Of a stretch of 64,000 nucleotides of DNA, positions 52,678 to 60,472 are shown one piece after another. The DNA is from Chryseobacterium sp. MEBOG06 (lineage in GTDB: Bacteria; Bacteroidota; Bacteroidia; Flavobacteriales; Weeksellaceae). Made by a program: the position numbers and the translations under genes. The stretch lies in contig NZ_CP084580.1 in the NCBI RefSeq assembly GCF_021869765.1, positions 868,001 through 932,000 on the forward strand, read 5' to 3'. The notes beneath the pieces are model-generated. The model did not search any database and was not told where the DNA came from. It worked only from the letters and a program-made list of their open reading frames with translations. The first letter of the stretch is position 1; every line of letters begins with the position of its first letter.

Positions 52678-53625
52678 ATGTATGACTATGGTGCAAGGAT
52701 GATGATGCCTGACCTGGGAAGATGGGGAGCAATGGATGCCATGTCTGAGAAATACAGTTCCTGGAGTCCTTATAACTATGCGATCAATAACCCTGTGATG
52801 GTGATTGATCCGGATGGAAATGATATTCAACCATTATCCGAAGCGCAACAGGCTTTTAAAAATTATGTAGCAACGATGTCAACAGGAACTGAAACATCAG
52901 GAGGGAATATTTTTACTGGGTTTAATTTTTCTGGTTTTGGAACAGATGATTGGATCAGAGGACTTGATGGAAAGTGGAGATATGATGCTAATATTACTAC
53001 TTTGGAAAAGGCAATGCGAATGGCAGGTATTGATGGTTTTGCTAAAAATGGGACGGTTCTGGCTAATACAAAAATAGGACCTAATGGAGAAATTGGATAT
53101 GTAAGACTAGGTGAGGGAGGAAAAGCCAGCTATGCAGAGCAATACGGAGCGATAGATGCATTGACAAGTGCAATGCCTACGTGGTTAGGTGGAACGTGGA
53201 GAACCTGGACCAATGTAACATTTTACAGTTTTTCCGCAGGATCAAATGATCCTGATAAAGAAACACTTAATAAATTAAAACCACAGGATAAAATTGATTT
53301 TAATAATATGTTTGAGTATATTTTAGGTGGGTACGGTAGAAATACAAAGCTTGATCGTAAAAGTTTTGGAGATGCTTTTATCCAATTTGGGCTTGATGTA
53401 GAAGGCATTGGAAATCCTTTTAATTTCAAGAGTAATGATAGTACTGCTTTAGTGGAGCAAATCTCAGATTCTCCATTTTCTTACTCAAGAGATACAATAA
53501 AAAAAGTTCCTACTCAAACGAAAACCAATGATAGTATTATGTTTAATAATGCTGTTAAAAATGTTAATGATCAAAAGTTAAAAAACTATTATAATAGAAT
53601 AAATTTTCTCGGCAAAAAATGGTAG
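52678..53625 (+). CDS. Orphan RHS C-terminal cassette C4, family B toxin, tip 2
   Basis: A 315-residue frame with the standard core (GMYDYGARMMMPDLGRWG to DPDGND), the shared linker and the family B conserved domain (FNFSGFGTDDWIRGLDGKW onward). Its middle block is of the other type (GTVLANTKIGPNGEIGYVRL), and the end diverges from C1 after GYGRNTKLDRKSFGDA. The last 67 residues (after GIGNPF) are a distinct tip ending NYYNRINFLGKKW. The stop overlaps the start of the lipoprotein gene by 7 bp. No signal peptide. The toxin's biochemical activity is unknown. Confidence 0.75.
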   Translation: MYDYGARMMMPDLGRWGAMDAMSEKYSSWSPYNYAINNPVMVIDPDGNDIQPLSEAQQAFKNYVATMSTGTETSGGNIFTGFNFSGFGTDDWIRGLDGKWRYDANITTLEKAMRMAGIDGFAKNGTVLANTKIGPNGEIGYVRLGEGGKASYAEQYGAIDALTSAMPTWLGGTWRTWTNVTFYSFSAGSNDPDKETLNKLKPQDKIDFNNMFEYILGGYGRNTKLDRKSFGDAFIQFGLDVEGIGNPFNFKSNDSTALVEQISDSPFSYSRDTIKKVPTQTKTNDSIMFNNAVKNVNDQKLKNYYNRINFLGKKW

Positions 53626-54275
53626 TAAAAAATAATAAAAGAACGGCGAAAAATTTTTTTTTGCTTTTAATTATCTTTTTATTTTTTTCATGTAAAAAAA
53701 ATGATAAAAATTTTAGTAAACACGTCAATATTCAGGATATTACTAATGAAGATAATTATGCAATTAGTAGTAAAAAAGAAAATGATTCAATAATTCTAAT
53801 TAGTGGTGAGAGTAATCAATATACTTTGCAAGGCTATAAGAATGTTAAAAATAATGAAAAAATAGGATGGTGGAAAGTTAAGGATAAAACTAACGATTTT
53901 TTGTATGAGATTGAGTTTTTGTCAGTAAATATGGAAAAAGAAAATCAGATTAAATTTTATGAAGAAGGTAAATTGATAAATAGATTTAGTCAATATTATG
54001 ATATTATTTATAAGAATAATGGATATGAATTTAAATTTTATTTTCCAAAGTATAAAGATGAAAAAACCAGAGTGGAATTTAATTATATGACAAAAAATAA
54101 TAATACTATTGAAGATAAAAGGATTGATTGTAAAACCGAAAATGGTTATTACATATGTTTTATTCCTGGGGAAAAAAAAGAAAAATCAATTGCAGGGGTT
54201 GCAACATTTTTTTCCGAAAGTGAAAATAAAAAAGAAACAACTTTTTCATCTGTAAGTATGTTTGTTAATAATTAA
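53619..54275 (+). CDS. Putative immunity lipoprotein of C4 (GWW type)
   Basis: A 218-residue lipoprotein: hydrophobic stretch FFLLLIIFLFFSC with lipobox FFSC, then KKNDKNF. It contains GYKNVKNNEKIGWWKVKDK and EEGKLINRFSQYYDI, aligned in order with GWWIATNKQ and KNGKIDSTNSKFYWF of the C1/C8 immunity lipoprotein, so the two are distant homologues that have diverged with their tips. Its ATG overlaps the toxin stop, so translation is coupled. Confidence 0.7.
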   Translation: MVVKNNKRTAKNFFLLLIIFLFFSCKKNDKNFSKHVNIQDITNEDNYAISSKKENDSIILISGESNQYTLQGYKNVKNNEKIGWWKVKDKTNDFLYEIEFLSVNMEKENQIKFYEEGKLINRFSQYYDIIYKNNGYEFKFYFPKYKDEKTRVEFNYMTKNNNTIEDKRIDCKTENGYYICFIPGEKKEKSIAGVATFFSESENKKETTFSSVSMFVNN

Positions 54276-54290
54276 AGTTCCACCGCTCTG

Positions 54291-54307
54291 CGAAGTTTGT
54301 AACTTCG
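54291..54307 (+). repeat. Type II palindrome (CGAAGTT form)
   Basis: CGAAGTT-TGT-AACTTCG within GCTCTGCGAAGTTTGTAACT. The same 20-bp string occurs at 60380-60400. Confidence 0.6.
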
Positions 54308-54332
54308 TAGCTGTCGAGTTCCTGTGTCGCTT

Positions 54333-54449
54333 TTAGTTTATTAAGAGTGGCTCATACAGTCCATCTTTTACGAGATAATCTAAGGTGACGCCTGAAGCAT
54401 TCGCAATTTTTGTAACCAGGTCAATCGACGGAACATTTTCCCTCGCTAA
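54333..54449 (-). pseudogene. Fragment of an XRE-family HTH regulator
   Basis: The minus strand reads ENVPSIDLVTKIANASGVTL followed by DYLVKDGLYEPLLIN and a stop. This is the second half of a Cro/C1 HTH domain (pattern PSIDxxxKIAxAxxVxLDYLV). The N-terminal half is replaced by a type I element, so it is a broken remnant, probably left by a recombination or mobile element. No intact copy is in the window. Confidence 0.65.
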
Positions 54450-54513
54450 CGCAAAATTGCATCGTGTGGTGAAATAATAATAACAAGACCACTGCTATTG
54501 AGCAGTGGTTTTG
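54440..54513 (+). repeat. Type I inter-cassette element (d)
   Basis: CCCTCGCTAACGCAAAATTG, then the perfect stem ACCACTGCT/AGCAGTGGT (54488-54496 / 54501-54509) with loop ATTG, followed by TTTTGTG. The G-U pair of copies b and c is an A-U pair here, so base pairing is preserved. Confidence 0.75.
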
Positions 54514-54620
54514 TGTTGTAAAACGTGTTCTGTTTTTTATCTGAAAATAAAGTGTAATCTTCGCTGGATAAAGGGGGGAAGTCTGTACAATATAACTACC
54601 TGAATCTTTCTGATCAGTAT

Positions 54621-56084
54621 GTGATCCACCAGAATAGCTTTGGAAAGCCAACCTATAGTACTATCAATTACCTTTACCGTGCTGACGGAACCAAGCTTCG
54701 TAAAACGTTTTCTTCTTCCTCACCAAGAGGATCAACCTCAACCCGCATCACAGACTATCTGGACGGTTTTCAGTACAGCTACTTTGAAGGCGGAGGAAAC
54801 TGTATTACCTGCAGAACCGAAAATGCTTACGAAGCAGAAGCTTATAGAGGTATTCTGGATCCCGGTGTTATTCCGGAATGGAAACTTGATTTTGTAGCCA
54901 CCGCAGAAGGTTTTTACAGTTTCACAGAAAACCGCTATATTTACCAGTACAGAGACCACCTTGGAAATACCAGAGTCACCTTTGCCAAAAACAGCGCAGG
55001 CGCTCCTGAAATTATTGATACCAACAATTACTATCCTTTTGGACTGAATCATATCTCAGGGTCGTTTGGTATTTCTAACTTTGGTAGTTTCTACAGTTAC
55101 AAATACAACGGAAAGGAATTACAAGAGACGGGAATGTATGACTATGGTGCAAGGATGATGATGCCTGACCTGGGAAGATGGGGAGCAATGGATGCCATGT
55201 CTGAGAAATACAGCTCTTTGAGTCCTTACAGCTATGCGATCAATAACCCTGTTATGGTCATTGATCCGGATGGAAATGATGCAATGTTCGCTTCTGGAGA
55301 AGCAGCACAATTTGCTTTTAAAATGTATGTTGCAACGATGTCAACAGGAACAGGAACATCAGGAGGGAATATATTTACAGGATTGAATAATAACCCTAAA
55401 GAAAATCCAAAACCAGGCTTCTGGGCAAGTATAGGGAACTTCTTTAGAAATTTGTTTGGGAATGGTAAAAAAGGAACTTTAGAAGTTGGTCCTGTGGAAA
55501 GAATCGCTGAAGATTATAGTGCGAGTGGAAGCAGATTATTTGGTTTAATACAAGGGGCCAATTATAACCCAATGGCTGAATACAGAGCACGCCGTGATAA
55601 TTCTTTTTATAATGATGGAGAAACTAGTTTAGACCGATCTTTTAGATTAATGAATAGTTCTCATATAGAAATCATGCAGGACTTTGGGGGAGGTGGCTAC
55701 AATATGTTTGGAGGATATGGGAGAGTTGCGAAAGCTGCTGGTGCTGCAAGTATAGCTGAAGAAATTTCCTTGGCTGCAGAAATATCTGCAGAAGCAGAAG
55801 CTAATGGCATTAAAAGTGCTCAGAAAGGTATTAATCCAGAAATTATAGGTAAATATTTTGAGCAAATGTCAAATGGTACTTATAAATCGACTGGCGGAGC
55901 CGGATACATACATGAAGGAAAATATATTTTACTAGATGGAAATCACAGAATGAATGCTGCAATTAAATATGGGATTGAAACAGGTGATTTTCAATATGTT
56001 GAACAGATTATTAATAAAGGGAACTTTATAAGACGAAATCCTGTTATAGATAACCATCGTATATACAAGTTACCCACAAAATAG
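54621..56084 (+). CDS. Orphan RHS cassette C5 with ParB/sulfiredoxin-like toxin tip
   Basis: The longest orphan: homology to C0 begins at about 54561 (LDKGGKSVQYNYLNLSDQY) and covers the last YD repeats and the whole core at an offset of about 11,391 bp. Translation as drawn begins at GTG 54621 (487 residues). After DPDGND and the NPKENPKPGFWASIGNFF linker the tip carries HIEIMQDFGGGGYNM, an Ala-rich helix, and at the C-terminus GAGYIHEGKYILLDGNHRMNA, matching the ParB/Srx nuclease core (DGNHR). DNA is the likely target by family. A cytoplasmic immunity-type gene follows after 6 bp. Confidence 0.75.
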   Translation: MIHQNSFGKPTYSTINYLYRADGTKLRKTFSSSSPRGSTSTRITDYLDGFQYSYFEGGGNCITCRTENAYEAEAYRGILDPGVIPEWKLDFVATAEGFYSFTENRYIYQYRDHLGNTRVTFAKNSAGAPEIIDTNNYYPFGLNHISGSFGISNFGSFYSYKYNGKELQETGMYDYGARMMMPDLGRWGAMDAMSEKYSSLSPYSYAINNPVMVIDPDGNDAMFASGEAAQFAFKMYVATMSTGTGTSGGNIFTGLNNNPKENPKPGFWASIGNFFRNLFGNGKKGTLEVGPVERIAEDYSASGSRLFGLIQGANYNPMAEYRARRDNSFYNDGETSLDRSFRLMNSSHIEIMQDFGGGGYNMFGGYGRVAKAAGAASIAEEISLAAEISAEAEANGIKSAQKGINPEIIGKYFEQMSNGTYKSTGGAGYIHEGKYILLDGNHRMNAAIKYGIETGDFQYVEQIINKGNFIRRNPVIDNHRIYKLPTK

Positions 56085-56090
56085 ATAACT

Positions 56091-56624
56091 ATGCATAAAC
56101 AAGTAATAATTTTAAACAAAAATATAAATTTAGAAACTTCAGGCGTATATGTTGTTTTCAATAATAATTTATCAAATAGCAAATTAGATGTTTCGGAAAA
56201 AGTATTTTATATTAATTTACCTAACGAAAATTCTATTAATCTATCAAACTATACAAATAACAAGGATTTATCTGTTAATGTTTATAAAAAATTAATAGAT
56301 AAATATAATTTAGAATTAATTAAGCCTAGACAGATTATAGATATATTTAATAAATTAATTTACGCTATTATTAATGAGATTGAAAATTATGATGTTTTGG
56401 TAATAGGAACAATGGGACTAGATTTCGACAGTATAAAATTAATGATTCAAGAGTTAATAAATATTAGTAAAAGTTATAAAAAAACTTTCATTTTTGTTCA
56501 AGAAACTACTAAGAATATTAACACATTCGAAAAAGTCACTCAGTTAAAATTAAAGGATTTTGAAAATTGGTATATAAATAACTCTATAAATAATAATGAG
56601 ACATTTTTATTTAAGCGAAAGTAA
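56091..56624 (+). CDS. Putative immunity protein of C5
   Basis: A 177-residue soluble protein (MHKQVIILNKNINLETSGVY) with a low-GC, Asn- and Lys-rich sequence and no signal peptide, directly behind the ParB-like tip. The pattern DVLVIGTMGLDFDSIKLMIQ followed by KKTFIFVQETTKN suggests an alpha/beta Rossmann-like arrangement. Family not recognised. Position and lack of an export signal fit a cytoplasmic antidote. Confidence 0.62.
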   Translation: MHKQVIILNKNINLETSGVYVVFNNNLSNSKLDVSEKVFYINLPNENSINLSNYTNNKDLSVNVYKKLIDKYNLELIKPRQIIDIFNKLIYAIINEIENYDVLVIGTMGLDFDSIKLMIQELINISKSYKKTFIFVQETTKNINTFEKVTQLKLKDFENWYINNSINNNETFLFKRK

Positions 56625-56759
56625 GAAATAGTGTAATTCACTCTGTAAATTCTATCATTCTGCTGAGGTGAATATTTTTTCAAATCTGGAGGAAAAGAAT
56701 TTGTTAGTAAAAAAGTGTTACAAACTTATCAGGAATTGGCTACAAGAATAGGTAAACTT

Positions 56760-56782
56760 CCCTGTTTTTTCAGGAAACAGGG
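56760..56782 (+). repeat. Hairpin abutting the start of C6
   Basis: CCCTGTTT/AAACAGGG (56760-56767 / 56775-56782) ends immediately before the ATG of C6. The right arm is the GAAACAGGG of the RHS core (QETG), so the hairpin may have formed at the junction where the core was joined to foreign sequence. Confidence 0.45.
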
Positions 56783-57760
56783 ATGTATGGAGCAAGAATG
56801 ATGATGCCTGATCTGGGAAGATGGGGAGCAATGGATGCCATGTCTGAGAAATACAGTTCCTGGAGTCCTTATAACTATGCGATCAATAACCCTGTGATGG
56901 TGATTGATCCGGATGGAAATGATATTCAACCATTATCCGAAGCGCAACAGGCTTTTAAAAATTATGTAGCAACGATGTCAACAGGAACTGAAACATCAGG
57001 AGGGAATATTTTTACTGGGTTTAATTTTTCTGGTTTTGGAACAGATGATTGGATCAGAGGACTTGATGGAAAGTGGAGATATGATGCTAATATTACTACT
57101 TTAGAAAAGGCAATGCGAATGGCAGGTATTGATGGTTTTGCTAAAAATGGGACGGTTCTGGCTAATACAAAAATAGGACCTAATGGAGAAATTGGATATG
57201 TAAGACTAGGTGAGGGAGGAAAAGCCAGCTATGCAGAGCAATACGGAGCGATAGATGCATTGACAAGTGCAATGCCTACGTGGTTAGGAGGAACGTGGAG
57301 AACCTGGACCAATGTAACATTTTACAGTTTTTCCGCAGGATCAAATGATCCTGATAAAGAAACACTTAATAAATTAAAACCACAGGATAAAATTGATTTT
57401 AATAATATGTTTGAGTATATTTTAGGTGGGTACGGTAGAGCAACAAAACTTAATCTTCAAGATGGTGCTTTTCAATTTGGTCTTGACATACAGGGCATTG
57501 GAAATCCATTTGGAGGTTCATCAGGATCAGCACCAGTAAAACTGGATACATTTAGTTATTATGGCCCTCAAGCAATAGGTGTCAATATTTATAGAGGAGA
57601 AGGTGGCAGAATAAATGGCGCTGGAATTAAAACTCAAGACGTTTATAAATATGATATGTCAAGAAGTCAAAAGGATTCAATGATTAATAGATTTAATGCT
57701 GATGGTGTGAAATTTGGTAGACAAGCTGATTCTATATTAAAAAGAATAACACCAAGATAA
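56783..57760 (+). CDS. Orphan RHS C-terminal cassette C6, family B toxin, tip 3
   Basis: A 325-residue frame. The core homology begins only at QETGMY, and two residues (DY) are missing from GMYDYGAR, giving GMYGARMMMPDLGRWG. The rest is standard: DPDGND, linker, and the family B domain with the GTVLANTKIGPNGEIGY middle block. After GIGNPF comes an 82-residue tip unlike those of C1 and C4, with GVNIYRGEGGRINGAGIK and a helical end ADSILKRITPR. The next gene is an unrelated lipoprotein, starting 2 bp after the stop. Toxin activity unknown. Confidence 0.75.
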   Translation: MYGARMMMPDLGRWGAMDAMSEKYSSWSPYNYAINNPVMVIDPDGNDIQPLSEAQQAFKNYVATMSTGTETSGGNIFTGFNFSGFGTDDWIRGLDGKWRYDANITTLEKAMRMAGIDGFAKNGTVLANTKIGPNGEIGYVRLGEGGKASYAEQYGAIDALTSAMPTWLGGTWRTWTNVTFYSFSAGSNDPDKETLNKLKPQDKIDFNNMFEYILGGYGRATKLNLQDGAFQFGLDIQGIGNPFGGSSGSAPVKLDTFSYYGPQAIGVNIYRGEGGRINGAGIKTQDVYKYDMSRSQKDSMINRFNADGVKFGRQADSILKRITPR

Positions 57761-57761
57761 T

Positions 57762-58316
57762 ATGAGAACTAAAATAATTTGCGCACTAATTTTATTCATT
57801 ATTTTTTCTTGTAAAAAAGATAAGGCTGAAAGTTTTAAAGAAGAATTAACCCAATCTATCCAAAAAAAAATTACACAAGAACTTAAACAGGACAGTTCTA
57901 CTTTAGAATCCATTCAACTTGTAAAATTTGATACTTTAAAAGAATGGCAAGAAGCTGACTTTGTATCTAACTATTCTACTCAAAGATTGATAATATTAAA
58001 TAAACAACAGCAACAGTTAACAAAAAAGCTTGAGAATATTAAAACAATAAAAGATTTGGAACGAATCAAATCACAATATGCAAAAGTAGAGGACAGTATG
58101 AAACACGAAATAAAAATTATAAAAAGTGTGGAACATCTAAAACCCAATAATACTAAAACAGGCAACTATCAGTCAATTTTTCTTTTAAAGGTTTATGATA
58201 AAAAATCCAATACAGTTAAAAACGATTCATTATTTATGTTTACAAATGAAAAAAAAGTAATCTTCACATCAACACAATTTATGGAGCAGTGTATTGCAAG
58301 GTTTAAAAGAAACTAA
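57762..58316 (+). CDS. Putative immunity lipoprotein of C6
   Basis: A 184-residue lipoprotein: MRTKIICALILFIIFSC with lipobox IFSC, then KKDKAESF. The mature part is largely helical or coiled coil (KKLENIKTIKDLERIKSQYA) with a short beta end (SIFLLKVYDKKSNTV). It shows no resemblance to the GWW-type lipoproteins of C1 and C4, matching the unrelated tip of C6. It starts 2 bp after the toxin stop, so translation is coupled. It probably neutralises the toxin in the envelope. Confidence 0.68.
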   Translation: MRTKIICALILFIIFSCKKDKAESFKEELTQSIQKKITQELKQDSSTLESIQLVKFDTLKEWQEADFVSNYSTQRLIILNKQQQQLTKKLENIKTIKDLERIKSQYAKVEDSMKHEIKIIKSVEHLKPNNTKTGNYQSIFLLKVYDKKSNTVKNDSLFMFTNEKKVIFTSTQFMEQCIARFKRN

Positions 58317-58366
58317 ACCATCGAGTTGCTACCTTTTTTAGGATAGAAAGTTTATCCTCCTTATAA

Positions 58367-58439
58367 CCTCGCTGCCGCAAGATTATACTGTGTGGAGAAG
58401 TAATAATAACAAAACCACTGCAATTATGTAGTGGTTTTG
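58367..58439 (+). repeat. Type I inter-cassette element (e)
   Basis: CCTCGCTGCCGCAAGATTAT, then the stem AAAACCACTGCA/TGTAGTGGTTTT (58411-58422 / 58427-58438, loop ATTA, one G-U). The loop-closing pair is A-T here and T-A in copies b, c and d, a second compensatory difference. It is preceded by GAGTTGCTACCTTTTTTAG, also found after the C1 and C8 immunity genes. Confidence 0.75.
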
Positions 58440-58470
58440 TTAAAAAAACGTTCTGTTTTTGTTTGTGAAA

Positions 58471-58784
58471 AGCCATATATTTATTTTGAAAACATTAAGT
58501 ATATTTATCAGTATAAAGGCCAACTTGATAGACCAATAAAAGAAAAGCTTTTACGAAAACTGTGAACGCAGTTCAGTTAGAGTCACCTTTGCCAAAAACA
58601 GCGCAGGCGTTCCTGAAATTATTGACACCAACAATTACTATCCTTTTGGTTTAAATCATATCTCAGGGTCGTTTGGCATCTCCAACTTTGGAAGTTTCTA
58701 CTCCTATAAATATAACGGTAAAGAACTTCAGGAAACAGGTATATATGATTACGGAGCAAGGATGATGATGCCTGACCTGGGAAG
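58471..58784 (+). pseudogene. Degenerate and frameshifted RHS core upstream of C7
   Basis: It begins with the decayed KYIYQYKGQLDRPIKEK stretch, nearly identical to that before C4, followed by a normal core from about 58590 (VTFAKNSAGVPEIIDTNNYY). At 58787-58789 the core has three G where the other cassettes have four (AAGATGGGAGCAATGG), shifting the frame between GRW and AMDAM. Confidence 0.65.
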
Positions 58785-59693
58785 ATGGGAGCAATGGATG
58801 CCATGTCTGAGAAATACAGCTCTTTGAGTCCTTACAGCTATGCTATCAATAACCCTGTTATGGTCATTGATCCGGATGGAAATGATGCAATGTTCGCTTC
58901 TGGAGAAGCAGCACAATTTGCTTTTAAAATGTATGTTGCAACGATGTCAACAGGAACAGGAACATCAGGAGGGAATATATTTACAGGATTGAATAATAAC
59001 CCTAAAGAAAATCCACAACCAGGCTTTTGGGGAAACATAGGGAATTTCTTTAGTAATTTGTTTGGAGGGAATAAGGGGGCCGATATTTCAATTCTTTTAA
59101 GAGGTGCTGATATTTCTAGAACATTTCAGGTAGGAGAAGTAACTGAAATAACAGCAGAAGGCTTTTTTGCTAGAATGGGTGCAGCAGTCGCATCAACATC
59201 AGCTTTAACATTAGGAGCTGTTTTAACCCCTACAATGATGAAAGATCCTGCATATGATTGGACGAGAGACTTGGATATATCTTTATCAAAAGAAATTTCT
59301 AGAGGTGATAATAATAGAAATGGGATATTACTATATAGGGGTGTTTCATCTTTTGCACATACAGAAACACAAGCTATGATGTATAATGAGGCATCATTTG
59401 GAATTGCAATTCCAAATGGACTAAGACCAGGAAATAAAGCGCATTGGGATATGGATGATCATGCAATGAACGATAATTATTCTGTATGGACATCGTGGAC
59501 CACTAATAAATCAACCGCCAGAGATTTTGCAACTGCTATGGGAAAAGCATCAGGAATCATTTTATCTAAACGTTTTAAAATTGGAGTTACTGCTATTCCT
59601 AATGTTTCAGAGACAGGAAAAAGAATGCAGGAAAGCGAATGGTTAATTTTTGGACCAGTAATAAGAGCTAATGTAGAACATATAAAGCCATAA
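58785..59693 (+). CDS. Orphan RHS C-terminal cassette C7 with ART-like toxin tip
   Basis: A 302-residue frame beginning at an ATG created by the loss of one G in the core (ATGGGAGCAATGG), so it starts MGAMDAMSEKYSS instead of GRWGAMDAM. After DPDGND and the NPKENPQPGFWGNIGNFF linker, the tip has LLYRGVSSFAH (Arg), NYSVWTSWTTNKSTARDFA (S-T-T, followed by the typical xARDFA helix) and QESEWLIFGPV (acidic motif), the R-S-E layout of ADP-ribosyltransferase toxins. It is the intact relative of the frameshifted tip of C0. An immunity-type gene follows after 1 bp. Confidence 0.77.
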   Translation: MGAMDAMSEKYSSLSPYSYAINNPVMVIDPDGNDAMFASGEAAQFAFKMYVATMSTGTGTSGGNIFTGLNNNPKENPQPGFWGNIGNFFSNLFGGNKGADISILLRGADISRTFQVGEVTEITAEGFFARMGAAVASTSALTLGAVLTPTMMKDPAYDWTRDLDISLSKEISRGDNNRNGILLYRGVSSFAHTETQAMMYNEASFGIAIPNGLRPGNKAHWDMDDHAMNDNYSVWTSWTTNKSTARDFATAMGKASGIILSKRFKIGVTAIPNVSETGKRMQESEWLIFGPVIRANVEHIKP

Positions 59694-59694
59694 A

Positions 59695-60027
59695 ATGAAA
59701 ACAGAAGAAGAAATTTTTAATTTAATAAAAAAAAGCATCAATTTACGGGGAGAATTTAACGATTATCATATAAGGTTGAGTAATGGGAGATTTGATAGGG
59801 AAAATATGATTGGGGTATATAGTATTAGAGAAGGGATAGCTATCAATCAAAAAAACTATAAACTTGCAGAGCAAATGCATCAATTACTTATTGGATTAAA
59901 AAATGATTCTGGAATTTTATTAAAGGGTGTAACTATTGATGGGAAAAATTATTCTGGGATGTATTATTTAAGTGAAAATTATGATAAAATTATTGGGTAT
60001 TTAGATAATGAACTTGATGAAAAATGA
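59695..60027 (+). CDS. Putative immunity protein for the ART-like tip (C7)
   Basis: A 110-residue soluble protein (MKTEEEIFNLIKKSINLRGE) with no signal peptide. It has the same length as the C0 immunity protein and a matching C-terminal layout (VTIDGKNYSGMYYLSENYDKIIG). It starts 1 bp after the toxin stop. Because the toxin relatives and the immunity relatives co-vary in position, a toxin-antidote pairing is the best reading. Confidence 0.65.
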   Translation: MKTEEEIFNLIKKSINLRGEFNDYHIRLSNGRFDRENMIGVYSIREGIAINQKNYKLAEQMHQLLIGLKNDSGILLKGVTIDGKNYSGMYYLSENYDKIIGYLDNELDEK

Positions 60028-60065
60028 TAATGTAATTAGTCAGATTTTGCTTATTCCCTGCTGTT

Positions 60066-60129
60066 GCGAGCGTCTCGCTCGTACCTGATAAAATAACAAC
60101 AACCCTTACTATTTGTAAGAGTTTATTGT
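60066..60129 (+). repeat. Type II palindromic element with second hairpin
   Basis: GCGAGCG-TCT-CGCTCGT, CTGATAAAATAACA, then a partly decayed CCCTTACTATTTGTAAGAG hairpin. Same order as at 48548-48608, including ACCTGATAAAATA. Confidence 0.6.
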
Positions 60130-60189
60130 TTTATGAGAATAAATGTACTAACTGCTATTATAATCTTGTTTGTACGAGCATAGAGGTAT

Positions 60190-60346
60190 GTTACTTTAAA
60201 AGAAACTTCAGATTGGATAACAAAGAATAAAGATTTTCCAGTAGCATCAATTAAAGTTCCGAGTTACTCGAATTGAGCTCTTAGTATCTGTTGAGAATAA
60301 TAGTATAGCAGCTTATCAAGGAGAAAAAATAGATCAGTTAAATTAA
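60190..60346 (+). pseudogene. Decayed small gene (toxin tip or immunity remnant)
   Basis: Frame one reads VTLKETSDWITKNKDFPVAS...VPSYSN and stops at 60276. A +1 frame resumes as LVSVENNSIAAYQGEKIDQL and stops at 60346. Together they look like one short coding end broken by a single-base change. No family recognised. It lies between a type II element and another palindrome. Confidence 0.4.
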
Positions 60347-60379
60347 ATATAGTACTAAATGCAAAATAAAATTATCCCC

Positions 60380-60403
60380 GCTCTGCGAAGTTTGTAACTT
60401 CGT
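60380..60403 (+). repeat. Type II palindrome (CGAAGTT form), second copy
   Basis: GCTCTGCGAAGTTTGTAACT followed by TCGTACC, identical over 20 bp to the element at 54285-54305. Confidence 0.6.
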
Positions 60404-60472
60404 ACCAGATAATTGCTGGTACAGAGGTAAATTTCTTTGTTTTTGAACACTTCCCCTTTTTCAAACAGTTGA

